Source: an uncultured Pelagibacteraceae bacterium
Lineage (GTDB): Bacteria > Pseudomonadota > Alphaproteobacteria > Pelagibacterales > Pelagibacteraceae
NCBI GenBank assembly: GCA_902580115.1
Contig: CACHJN010000002.1
Span: forward strand, 1 to 64,000
Length of the DNA stretch: 64,000 nucleotides
Reading direction: 5' to 3'
Positions within the stretch are counted from its first letter, which is position 1. Each line of letters starts with the position of its first letter. The position numbers and the translations under genes are program-made. The notes under the pieces were generated by a model. The model worked only from the letters and a program-made list of their open reading frames with translations, made no database searches and was not told the origin of the DNA. Of this stretch, positions 34,323-42,922 are shown in pieces.

Positions 34323-35509
34323 AAAAAATATCTATTCGACATAGAGAATTGAATCAAGTTAATGTTTCTAGACTTAAAGCCACCCTCACAATAAGATAGA
34401 TAAAATTCCCACATACGTTTAAAATAATCATCAAAACCAAGTGGGCTTATTTTGTCCCAGACACCTAAAAAATTTTTTCTCCAAGCAGATAGGGTTCTGG
34501 CATAATCATCAGAATAAGTATTTATTTTCTCAAGTTTGAGGTTATTTTTTTTTATAAGTTTTTCCATAAAATTTATTGAGGGTAAAAAACCGCCAGGAAA
34601 AATATATTTTTGAATGAAATCTTCATTTGCTCGATACCTTTCAAATAACTCATCTTTTATAACAATGCCTTGAAGTGCAGCGGTACCATTATTGTTTAAA
34701 ACTTTTTTTATAGTTTGAAAATATTTGTCCATATAGTTTTCACCTACAGCCTCTATCATCTCTATTGAAGCAACATGGTCATATTTATCTTTTAAGTCTC
34801 TATAATCTAAAAATTTAACGTTAACTTTATTATTCAGGCCTGACTTAAATATTCTTTTTTTTGTATAATCATATTGGTTTTTTGAAATCGTTATACAATC
34901 AACACTTACATCATATTTCTTTGCTAAATATTCAGCAAAACCGCCCCAGCCACAGCCAATTTCTAATATCTTATTTCCTTCTTTAATATTTAGTAAATTA
35001 ATAAGTTCTTGAAATTTATTTTTTTGTGCTTTTTCTAGATCATCTTTTTCGTCTTTATAAACCGCGCTTGAATAAGTAAGAGTTTTATCTAACCATAATG
35101 AAAAAAAGTCATTACCTAAGTCATAATGCTTTGAAATGTACTTTATACTTTTAGATTTAGTATTGGACGCAAATATTTTTTTTAAAAAATTCTTTATTTT
35201 TTGTAATTTTAAACTTCCTGAAAAAGAATAAATAGTATTAATATTTCTAGCAGTAAGTTCGATTAAATTAGTTAAATTTGATGTGTAAAAATCCCTTTTT
35301 ATATGTGCTTCGCCCAAAGCTGAACTTCCACCTAAAATTACATTTCTATAAAAACTTGGGTTCTCAATTTTGATATCTGTAGATAGTTTACTTTCTAAAT
35401 CCCCAAAATGAAAAACTTTCCCATCGTAATTGACTAATTTTAAATTACCTTGTGAAATATTTTTTAATTTATTTAAAACAAATTTTTCTGAAATTTTAGT
35501 TAAACTCAT
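34319..35509 (-). CDS. Cyclopropane-fatty-acyl-phospholipid synthase-type methyltransferase
   Basis: A 396-residue SAM-dependent methyltransferase. KSIKYISKHYDLGNDFFSLW, LDKTLTYSSAVY, the SAM motif ILEIGCGWGGFAEYLA (about 183-198) and IEMIEAVGENYMDKYF are CFA-family segments. It methylates membrane phospholipid acyl chains. In Rhodobacter related proteins help make cyclopropane or furan fatty acids. It abuts the DUF1365 gene by a 1 bp overlap. Which product is made cannot be read from sequence. Confidence 0.92.
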   Translation of the reverse strand: MSLTKISEKFVLNKLKNISQGNLKLVNYDGKVFHFGDLESKLSTDIKIENPSFYRNVILGGSSALGEAHIKRDFYTSNLTNLIELTARNINTIYSFSGSLKLQKIKNFLKKIFASNTKSKSIKYISKHYDLGNDFFSLWLDKTLTYSSAVYKDEKDDLEKAQKNKFQELINLLNIKEGNKILEIGCGWGGFAEYLAKKYDVSVDCITISKNQYDYTKKRIFKSGLNNKVNVKFLDYRDLKDKYDHVASIEMIEAVGENYMDKYFQTIKKVLNNNGTAALQGIVIKDELFERYRANEDFIQKYIFPGGFLPSINFMEKLIKKNNLKLEKINTYSDDYARTLSAWRKNFLGVWDKISPLGFDDYFKRMWEFYLSYCEGGFKSRNINLIQFSMSNRYFL

Positions 35510-36267
35510 TAGTTTTCTTCATAACTCAAATTATTTTTTAATTTAATTTTTCTTTTTCGATATATTGCTCCTTTTTTCCACAATAGTAATGCTTCATAAT
35601 GTATCGAGCTAATAATTTTTATAGTCATTAATGGGTACTTTAAAAAATTAATTGCAAGCTGTTTATAACTAAATTCTTTTTTATCTCCCGTTTGAGTTGC
35701 AGTTAAAATTGTTCCATCGGCATCGGTTTGTTTAATAAAAACTGAAAGTTTGTCATTAGGATTTTTCAATTTAAAGTTATAGTAAGTTTCCATATCCATA
35801 AACGGAGATACATAAAACTTTTTTTTACATTTTTGAATTATTTCCTCATTGTTTTTAATTTTAAAAATATACGTATGTTGTTCATTGAATGTATTTTTTA
35901 CCTCATAAAAAATTGCTACTAATTTATCTTTTTCATAGCAATAAAAAATACTCAAAGGATTAAAAACGTATCCGAGTATTCTGGGATAACAAAGCACTTT
36001 AATATTTGTTATATTTTCTTTGATGTGGAATTTTTTTAAATTTAAAATTACCCAATCCTTCAAATTACCTCCATCTCGATCCCCATGGTCTTTGTCATAA
36101 AAACTAAAAATATTAAATTTGTTATGTGAAAAAATACCTATTGATTTGTCCAAAAGATTAATCTCATCTAAATCGATAAAAAATGAAAAAGTTTTATATT
36201 TTAGAAAATGCCTAACAGGTTTAAATCTTGTATGAGTAACTTCTCCATTATATATGCAAGAGTTCAT
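35509..36267 (-). CDS. DUF1365 family protein
   Basis: A 252-residue protein with typical DUF1365 segments: NGEVTHTRFKPVRHFLKYKT, FYDKDHGDRDGGNLKDWV, CYPRILGYVFNPLSIFYCY and KKFYVSPFMDMETYY. The function is unknown but the family is linked to fatty acid modification. It sits between the amine-oxidase-like gene and the CFA-type gene, each with 1 bp overlaps. Confidence 0.92.
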   Translation of the reverse strand: MNSCIYNGEVTHTRFKPVRHFLKYKTFSFFIDLDEINLLDKSIGIFSHNKFNIFSFYDKDHGDRDGGNLKDWVILNLKKFHIKENITNIKVLCYPRILGYVFNPLSIFYCYEKDKLVAIFYEVKNTFNEQHTYIFKIKNNEEIIQKCKKKFYVSPFMDMETYYNFKLKNPNDKLSVFIKQTDADGTILTATQTGDKKEFSYKQLAINFLKYPLMTIKIISSIHYEALLLWKKGAIYRKRKIKLKNNLSYEEN

Positions 36268-37493
36268 TAAATTTTAAAATTATTTATTAATTCAATTGAT
36301 GATTTTAATCCATCTTCATGAAAACCGTAACCGAAATAACTACCACAAAACCAGGTCCTTTTTTTACCTTGGATCAAATGTAAATCTTTTTGAAGTAGCG
36401 TGTTCTCAGTGTTCAAGTATGGATGAGTAAAATTTATTTTTTTAATAATTAAGTTGTGTTGAACATCATGGATAGGATTTAATGTTAAAAAATAGTTTCT
36501 AGGTGTTTTTAAATTTTGAAGTTTGTTTAACCAATAAGTTATACATGTTCTTTTACCGTCTGAAATAGAGTTCCAGCTAGACCAGGCTCTTTTTTTTTGA
36601 GGCATTAAACTTTCATCAGTATGTAAAATAGCTTCGTTTTTAACATACTTAAATTTTCCTAAAATATTTTTTTCCTGTGTAGTCGGTTTTTCTAGCATGT
36701 CTAAACTTTCATCAGCATGTGAAGCTAAAACTACTTGATCATAATCTATATACTCATTTCCGATCATAATTCGAATATTATCGTTACTTCTAACTATTTT
36801 GCTTACTTCATAATTTTTAAATATTTCACCACTGATTTTATCAGTTACCTTTTTAACATAAGTTCTGCTTCTATTTGAAACAGTATACCACTGCGGTCTA
36901 TTTTTTAATTTAAATAAACCGTGGTTAATAAAAAAATTTAAAAAAAATTTTATTGGCATTTTTTTTGCTTTATCAAAAGGCATCGACCAGATAGCTGCAA
37001 CCATAGGTATTATATGATACTCTATAAAATATTCTGAAAGTTTTTTTTTATTTAAATAATCCCCTAAAGTTTGCTCTGTTATTTTATTTTTAAGTATATT
37101 TGGTGCAGTTTTGTAAAAAGATATTATTTCTTTTATCATTATTAAAAATTTAAAATTTAATAGATTAAGTCTATTTGCAAAAATTCCACTAAGACCACTT
37201 CCGCTATATTCTATTTCAGAATTTTTTATTGAAACAGAGAAAGACATATCGCTTTTTTCATATGGAACATTTAGATCTTTAAAAAATTTAATTAGATTTG
37301 GGTAAGTTACTTCATTAAAAACAATAAAACCTAGATCTACTGGTACTATTTTATCACCCTCTTTAATATCATAGGTAAAAGAATGTCCGCCAAAATGATC
37401 AGCTTTTTCATATAAATCCACTTTAAATTTTTTTGACAAAAAGTAAGCAGAAGATAGTCCAGATATACCAGAGCCAATAACTGCTATTTTCAT
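36267..37493 (-). CDS. FAD-dependent amine-oxidase-like protein
   Basis: A 408-residue flavoprotein. FAD-binding motif MKIAVIGSGISGLSSAYFLS opens the protein, followed by KADHFGGHSFTYD and YEKSDMSFSVSI, common in this NAD(P)/FAD-binding group. It ends with GKKRTWFCGSYFGYGFHEDG. In Rhodobacter a neighbour of this type desaturates methylated fatty acids on the way to furan fatty acids (family knowledge). Here the substrate is inferred from its operon. It starts 3 bp after gcvP. Confidence 0.85.
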   Translation of the reverse strand: MKIAVIGSGISGLSSAYFLSKKFKVDLYEKADHFGGHSFTYDIKEGDKIVPVDLGFIVFNEVTYPNLIKFFKDLNVPYEKSDMSFSVSIKNSEIEYSGSGLSGIFANRLNLLNFKFLIMIKEIISFYKTAPNILKNKITEQTLGDYLNKKKLSEYFIEYHIIPMVAAIWSMPFDKAKKMPIKFFLNFFINHGLFKLKNRPQWYTVSNRSRTYVKKVTDKISGEIFKNYEVSKIVRSNDNIRIMIGNEYIDYDQVVLASHADESLDMLEKPTTQEKNILGKFKYVKNEAILHTDESLMPQKKRAWSSWNSISDGKRTCITYWLNKLQNLKTPRNYFLTLNPIHDVQHNLIIKKINFTHPYLNTENTLLQKDLHLIQGKKRTWFCGSYFGYGFHEDGLKSSIELINNFKI

Positions 37494-37496
37494 TTA

Positions 37497-40364
37497 TTAA
37501 GCGGCTTCATCTTTATATTCATCCATAGATGGGCAAGAACATACAAGATTTCTGTCTCCATAAACATTGTCAACTCTTGCGACTGGAGGCCAATATTTAT
37601 TATTTTTCACAAACTCAGTTGGAAAGGCTGCCTCTTCTCGGGTGTATTTATGTTTCCAGTCATTTGAAGCTAATTCAATGTAAGTGTGAGGAGCGTTCTT
37701 TAGTGGATTGTCAATTTTATCAAATTTTGATGACTCCACTAAATCAATTTCTTTTTTTATTTTAATTAATGCATTACAAAACTTATCTATTTCCTCTAAA
37801 TTTTCACTTTCTGTGGGCTCTATCATTATTGTTCCTGCAACTGGCCAAGACATAGTTGGGGCATGATAACCAAAATCGATTAATCTTTTGGCTAAATCTT
37901 CCTCTGAAATTCCTGAACTAGCTTTAATTGGTCTAATATCTATTATGCACTCATGGGCTACGTTTCCATTTTTACCAGTGTATAAAACTTTGTAGTCTTT
38001 AGATAATTTCTTTGAAATATAATTTGCGTTTAAAATTGAAATTTGTGAAGCTTTTTTCAAACCTTCAGCTCCCATCATCTTTATATACATCCAAGATATT
38101 GGTAAAATACTAGAACTTCCCCATGGTGCAGCTGAAACAGCCCCCATTCCATTTTTTGGACCTGCATCATTAATTACTCCATGAGTTGGAAGAAAATCAG
38201 CCAAATGTTTTGCACACGCAATAGGTCCCATTCCTGGTCCTCCACCACCATGCGGTATGCAAAATGTTTTGTGCAAATTGATATGACAGACATCTGGTCC
38301 AAATTTTCCTGGTTTTGCAATGCCAACTAGAGCATTTAAATTTGCTCCATCCATGTATACCTGGCCACCATGTTTGTGAATAACATCACAAATTTCAATA
38401 ATTTTTTCTTCGAATACTCCATGAGTTGAGGGGTAGGTAACCATTAAAGCAGCTAAATTTTTTGAATATTTTTCTGCTTTATTTTTTAAATCATCTAGGT
38501 CCACGTTACCATCTTCGTCACAATTTATAACAACCACTTTCATTCCACTCATTTGAGCACTTGCTGGATTAGTTCCGTGTGCTGAGTTTGGAATTAAACA
38601 TACATCTCGATCACCTTGTCCGTTGCTTTCATGAAATTTTCTTATTGTCATTAATCCTGCGTATTCACCCTGAGCACCAGAATTTGGTTGTAAAGAGACT
38701 GCGTCATATCCAGTGATTTCTTTTAAATCATTTATTAGGTCATTAAATAAAATTTTATACCCTTCCATTTGATCTGTTGGCACAAATGGGTGGGGCAAAG
38801 AAAATTCCTTCCAAGTAATAGGCATTAACTCTGCTGTTGCATTAAGTTTCATAGTGCAAGAACCTAGGGCAATCATTGATCGATTAAGTGCTATGTCACA
38901 ATCTTCGAGTTTTTTTAAATACCTTAGCATCTCTGTTTCTGAATGATATTTATTGAAAACAGGATGAGTTAGATACTTTGATGTTCTTAAAAGATTTTTA
39001 GGAAGATTGTTAAGCTCAACCTTTGCATCCTGATTAATTACTCTAGAAACTCCAAATATTTTTAACAATATATTTACATCATTAAGTTTTTTTGCTTCAT
39101 CAAATGCTACTGATATGTATTTATCATCAACCTTTCTTAAATTAATGTTTTCTTTTAAGGCTTTTTGATAAATTGAGTTTGTCTTGTCGTTTGTTTTAAT
39201 TGTTACCGTATCAAAAAAATAGTCTGATAAAATTTGGAAACCCCCTTTTTTAATTTCATCAGCAAATAATTTTGCTAATTTAGAAGTCCTATTAGCTATT
39301 TTAAGTATTCCATCAGGCCCATGATAAATAGCAAAAGCTGCAGATATTATAGCTAACAATGCTTGAGCCGTGCATATGTTACTAGTGGCTTTATCTCGTC
39401 TGATATGTTGTTCCCTGGTTTGTAAAGAAAGTCTGTATGCTTTTTTTCCATGTCTGTCTTTCGATACACCTATAATTCTACCCGGCATTGATCTTTTAAA
39501 TTCTTCTTTAGTAGCAAAAAATGCTGCATGTGGACCACCATAACCCATGGGAATACCAAACCTTTGAGCACTACCCACAGCTATATCAGCGCCAAGTTCT
39601 GCTGGAGTTTTTAACCTGGCTAAAGATAATAAATCACATATTAAAATTGCTTTTCCATTTCTTTTATGAATTTGACTTATGCTTTCGCTAGGATCAATTA
39701 TCTCACCTAGAGTTCTTGGATAGGCTAAAACACCACAAATAATATCTTGATTGATATTTGATAACTCCTTTTTTTCATCGCCAATAATAAGTTCTAATCC
39801 AAAAGGTTTTGTTCGAGTTTTAATTAGATCAATTGTCTGTGGGTTACAACTACTTGAAATAAATATTTTTTTTGCGTTTGTTTTATCTAATCTTTGAGAT
39901 AAACCGACTGCTTCTGCTGTAGCAGTTGCTTCATCAAGTAAAGAAGCGTTAGCAATATCCATTCCTGTAAGATCAATAATTGTTTGCTGAAAATTTAAAA
40001 GCATTTCAAGACGGCCTTGAGCTACTTCAGGTTGGTAGGGTGTATAAGAAGTATACCAGCCTGGGTTTTCAAGGATATTTCTTAAGATTACATTTGGAGT
40101 GATAGAATTATAGTACCCCATACCAATAAAGTTTCTAAAAATTTTATTTTTTTTAGATATAGATTTTAATTTTTTTAAGGCGTCATTTTCAGACAACGGC
40201 TCATTTATATTAAGATCATCCTTTAATAAAATTTTTTCTGGAACAGTATTTTTCATTAAATCTTCAAGTGAAGTATATCCTACATGTTGAAGCATTTTTA
40301 ACTGCTCATCATCTGAAGGTCCAATGTGTCTTTTTATAAATTCTTTTGAATTGTCATCAATCAT
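37497..40364 (-). CDS. gcvP: Glycine dehydrogenase (decarboxylating), P protein
   Basis: A 955-residue single-chain P protein, the full fused form of the two-subunit version. The PLP lysine is in HINLHKTFCIPHGGGGPGMG near residues 700-715. The first half starts FIKRHIGPSDDEQLKML. It decarboxylates glycine and passes aminomethyl to GcvH. It is the third gene of gcvT-gcvH-gcvP, adjacent to gcvH without spacing, and is followed after 3 bp by the lipid-modification genes. Confidence 0.97.
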   Translation of the reverse strand: MIDDNSKEFIKRHIGPSDDEQLKMLQHVGYTSLEDLMKNTVPEKILLKDDLNINEPLSENDALKKLKSISKKNKIFRNFIGMGYYNSITPNVILRNILENPGWYTSYTPYQPEVAQGRLEMLLNFQQTIIDLTGMDIANASLLDEATATAEAVGLSQRLDKTNAKKIFISSSCNPQTIDLIKTRTKPFGLELIIGDEKKELSNINQDIICGVLAYPRTLGEIIDPSESISQIHKRNGKAILICDLLSLARLKTPAELGADIAVGSAQRFGIPMGYGGPHAAFFATKEEFKRSMPGRIIGVSKDRHGKKAYRLSLQTREQHIRRDKATSNICTAQALLAIISAAFAIYHGPDGILKIANRTSKLAKLFADEIKKGGFQILSDYFFDTVTIKTNDKTNSIYQKALKENINLRKVDDKYISVAFDEAKKLNDVNILLKIFGVSRVINQDAKVELNNLPKNLLRTSKYLTHPVFNKYHSETEMLRYLKKLEDCDIALNRSMIALGSCTMKLNATAELMPITWKEFSLPHPFVPTDQMEGYKILFNDLINDLKEITGYDAVSLQPNSGAQGEYAGLMTIRKFHESNGQGDRDVCLIPNSAHGTNPASAQMSGMKVVVINCDEDGNVDLDDLKNKAEKYSKNLAALMVTYPSTHGVFEEKIIEICDVIHKHGGQVYMDGANLNALVGIAKPGKFGPDVCHINLHKTFCIPHGGGGPGMGPIACAKHLADFLPTHGVINDAGPKNGMGAVSAAPWGSSSILPISWMYIKMMGAEGLKKASQISILNANYISKKLSKDYKVLYTGKNGNVAHECIIDIRPIKASSGISEEDLAKRLIDFGYHAPTMSWPVAGTIMIEPTESENLEEIDKFCNALIKIKKEIDLVESSKFDKIDNPLKNAPHTYIELASNDWKHKYTREEAAFPTEFVKNNKYWPPVARVDNVYGDRNLVCSCPSMDEYKDEAA

Positions 40365-40745
40365 TTAATTTGGATTCTCCTTACAAAATTTATCATATTC
40401 ATCTTTAGACATTAATGACTCTAGTTCGCCTTTATCTTTTATCTTTAATTTAAAAAACCAACTCGCTCCCTCTGGATCTCCGTTAACGCTTCCTGGATCA
40501 TCAACTATAGTTTTATTTCCTTCAGTAACTTCTCCTGAAATTGGTGAGTAAACATCGCTAGCTGCCTTAGTCGATTCTACAACAGCAGCCTGTCCTTCTT
40601 TCTCTATGGATTTACCCGCGTCGGGTACTTCAACGAAAACTATATCTCCAAGCATTTCAGTTGCATGTTTAGTTATACCAACTGTTGCTATGTCGCCTTC
40701 TAAAGAAACCCATTCATGTTTTTTTGAAAATTTTTTTTCACTCAT
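40365..40745 (-). CDS. gcvH: Glycine cleavage system H protein
   Basis: A 126-residue lipoyl carrier. The lipoyl lysine lies in [20 protein letters not shown] near residues 54-73, and [18 protein letters not shown] is the typical start. It shuttles aminomethyl between GcvP and GcvT. It is 12 bp after gcvT and directly abuts gcvP. Confidence 0.97.
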   Translation of the reverse strand: MSEKKFSKKHEWVSLEGDIATVGITKHATEMLGDIVFVEVPDAGKSIEKEGQAAVVESTKAASDVYSPISGEVTEGNKTIVDDPGSVNGDPEGASWFFKLKIKDKGELESLMSKDEYDKFCKENPN

Positions 40746-40757
40746 TGCTGCCTCCTT

Positions 40758-41852
40758 TTATTTAACATAACTTTTTTTATAAAATGGTAGTTCTGAAACT
40801 TTTCCTCCATATTTTTTTCCTCTGACTTCAAGCTGTAATGAAGTTCCAATTTCGGAGAATTTTGATTTCACATAGCCCATTGCTACTGGCCCGTTTACAC
40901 TTGGACCAAAAGTTCCACTTGTTACAAAACCTATTTCTTCATCATTAGAAGAAAAAATTTTCGTATTTTCACGAGCTATAACTTTTCCCTCAGGTTTAAT
41001 ACCTACTCTTATTTTTTCACTTCCATTTGTTAATAAATTCTTTATTTTTCTCCAACCATTAAAGCCACCAACCTCTTTCCTTTTTTTTGCAATTGCCCAT
41101 TTAAGGTTTGCCTCAACTGGATTTATTTTTTCATTTAAGTCATGACCATACAGACATAACCCAGCCTCTAATCGTAATGTATCTCTAGCTCCTAAACCTA
41201 TGGGCTTGACTTTATTTTTTATTAAAAAATCAATAAGCTTTTTTACTTTTTTATTTGAAATTGAAATTTCAAAACCATCCTCACCTGTGTATCCAGATCT
41301 TGTTATATAAAGACTCTCACTATCGTAACTAAAATTATTTCCTGTCATAAATTTTAGTTCTGAAACACCTGGTATGAGTTTTTCTAAAATCTCTACTGAC
41401 TTGGGTCCTTGTAAAGCTATTAAAGATAAATCGTTGTTTAATAGATACTTATGATTTTTACCTAAAAATCTCGATATATGTTTGATATCATTTTCCTTAC
41501 AAGCCGCATTTAAAATTATACAGAAACCTTTGTTTGTTTTTGTAACGATCAAATCATCTATAATCCCACCGTTATCATTTAGTAAAAACGAATATTTTGA
41601 GTGATTGACTTTTAACGACTTTAAATCTGAAGGAATAATTTTTTCAAGAGCTTCGATTAGAGTTTCATCGCCTTCTAAAAAAAATTGGCCCATGTGAGAA
41701 ACATCAAAAAATCCAGCATGAGTTCTAGTTGAAATATGCTCTTTTACAATTCCATCTTTATATTGAATAGGCATTTCATATCCCGCAAATGGAACAAATT
41801 TCGCTCCTAAGCTTTTGTGTAAATCGTATAATGCTGTTTTTTGTACACCCAT
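40758..41852 (-). CDS. gcvT: Glycine cleavage system T protein (aminomethyltransferase)
   Basis: A 364-residue protein. The start is the ATG at 41850-41852, which sits at the end of the riboswitch platform; a longer in-frame start at 41915 falls inside the riboswitch and is not used. Family segments: GFFDVSHMGQFFLEG near residues 45-59, TRSGYTGEDGFEIS and LGARDTLRLEAGLCLYGHDL. It transfers the methylene to tetrahydrofolate and frees ammonia. Confidence 0.96.
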   Translation of the reverse strand: MGVQKTALYDLHKSLGAKFVPFAGYEMPIQYKDGIVKEHISTRTHAGFFDVSHMGQFFLEGDETLIEALEKIIPSDLKSLKVNHSKYSFLLNDNGGIIDDLIVTKTNKGFCIILNAACKENDIKHISRFLGKNHKYLLNNDLSLIALQGPKSVEILEKLIPGVSELKFMTGNNFSYDSESLYITRSGYTGEDGFEISISNKKVKKLIDFLIKNKVKPIGLGARDTLRLEAGLCLYGHDLNEKINPVEANLKWAIAKKRKEVGGFNGWRKIKNLLTNGSEKIRVGIKPEGKVIARENTKIFSSNDEEIGFVTSGTFGPSVNGPVAMGYVKSKFSEIGTSLQLEVRGKKYGGKVSELPFYKKSYVK

Positions 41853-41861
41853 AATAACTCT

Positions 41862-42020
41862 CTTTTTACCCCATCTGTTTTGAAACCTGAGAGATTTACT
41901 CCTTCGGTGAGGCAAAGCCTGCTTTCCAGAGTTATTACGGCAACGGTCCTTTTGCCTGAGAGTTTCCGGGGTGGTTGCTCCTTCGGCGCTACATTAAAGT
42001 AGACTCTCCCGTTACAAGTG
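41862..42020 (-). promoter_or_regulatory. Tandem glycine riboswitch controlling gcvT
   Basis: Two adjacent glycine aptamers precede gcvT. Aptamer 1 (42013-41942) is bounded by AACGG/CCGTT and has CGCCGAAGGAGCAA and GGAAACTCTCAGGC. Aptamer 2 (about 41936-41868) has CTCTGGAAAGC, CACCGAAGGAGTAAA and CTCTCAGG. The conserved CGAAGGAG and CTCTCAGG cores are unmistakable. The 5' flank of aptamer 2 (41940-41928) can pair over 13 positions with the gcvT ribosome site and start codon (41861-41849), which gives a simple glycine-on translational switch. Confidence 0.93.
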
Positions 42021-42046
42021 GACTTTCGTTCATTCTTCAAAAAAAG

Positions 42047-42922
42047 TCAATTATTTATGTTATTTATTTTTCCAGATTTATCTAAGCTTTTTAATATAAC
42101 TGCAGAAATAATTATAGCACCACCTATAAATACACTTATTGGTGGTACCTCATTAAGAAAAATCCAAACCCAAATAGGTGCAAAAATTGTCTCAAGTAAC
42201 ATCAATAATCCAACCGTAACAGCTGGTGTAGTTTTAGAACCAATAGTAACGCAAATGAAACCGAAAGCCAACTGAGGAACGCCTAAAAGAAAACCCATAA
42301 ATATATCATTCGGAGAAAAAGATAAATCACTTGCCAAAATTATTCCGTAAAAGCCACTGAATATTCCAGAGTAAAATATTGCTGGAACCATATCCAATTC
42401 AGGGAATTTTCGAATAATCATAACTAGTATTGTGAAATTAATGGGTATAGCAAATGCAACTATATTTCCTAATAAAGTTCCCTGGTTAATTGAATCCCCT
42501 AACATTACAACCAAGCCGACAAAGGCCAAAACTATGGAAATAAAACCCTTTAAATTTATCTTTTCTTTAAGAAATAAGAAACCGAAAACTGCTAAAAAAA
42601 TTGTTTGCGTGCTAATAATAAAAACAACGTTAGCTACAGAAGTTTTAGACATAGCCACAATGTAAGCAACAAAACTTAAAGATAAAAACAGCCCTGCAAT
42701 AACAGCAGGGACACCTGAATTCTTTATAATTGTAATTGTATTTTTTTTATATGTTAAAACTAAAAAGAGTATTAACGCAATTATAAAAAAAAAGGATCTA
42801 ACAGTAAGTATTTGCCAAATATCAGTTGTTTCGAAAGACCTTATAATTAATCCTCCCCAGCTTAAAAAAAAACCTCCTAGTAAACAAAGTATATATCCTG
42901 GAATTTTATAAATGAAGTTCAT
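42047..42922 (-). CDS. EamA-family drug/metabolite transporter
   Basis: A 291-residue protein with ten helices in two EamA repeats. LCLLGGFFLSWGGLIIRSFE opens it, and FLSLSFVAYIVAMSKTSVAN with ETIFAPIWVWIFLNEVPP marks the second repeat. It is a secondary exporter of unknown substrate. It overlaps the MATE gene by 4 bp and ends just before the glycine riboswitch. Confidence 0.87.
   Translation of the reverse strand: MNFIYKIPGYILCLLGGFFLSWGGLIIRSFETTDIWQILTVRSFFFIIALILFLVLTYKKNTITIIKNSGVPAVIAGLFLSLSFVAYIVAMSKTSVANVVFIISTQTIFLAVFGFLFLKEKINLKGFISIVLAFVGLVVMLGDSINQGTLLGNIVAFAIPINFTILVMIIRKFPELDMVPAIFYSGIFSGFYGIILASDLSFSPNDIFMGFLLGVPQLAFGFICVTIGSKTTPAVTVGLLMLLETIFAPIWVWIFLNEVPPISVFIGGAIIISAVILKSLDKSGKINNINN

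Noticed and set aside
41807-42040. Open frame running through the region ahead of gcvT
   Set aside because: It coincides with the glycine riboswitch aptamers; the structured RNA explains the sequence and no protein similarity is seen.
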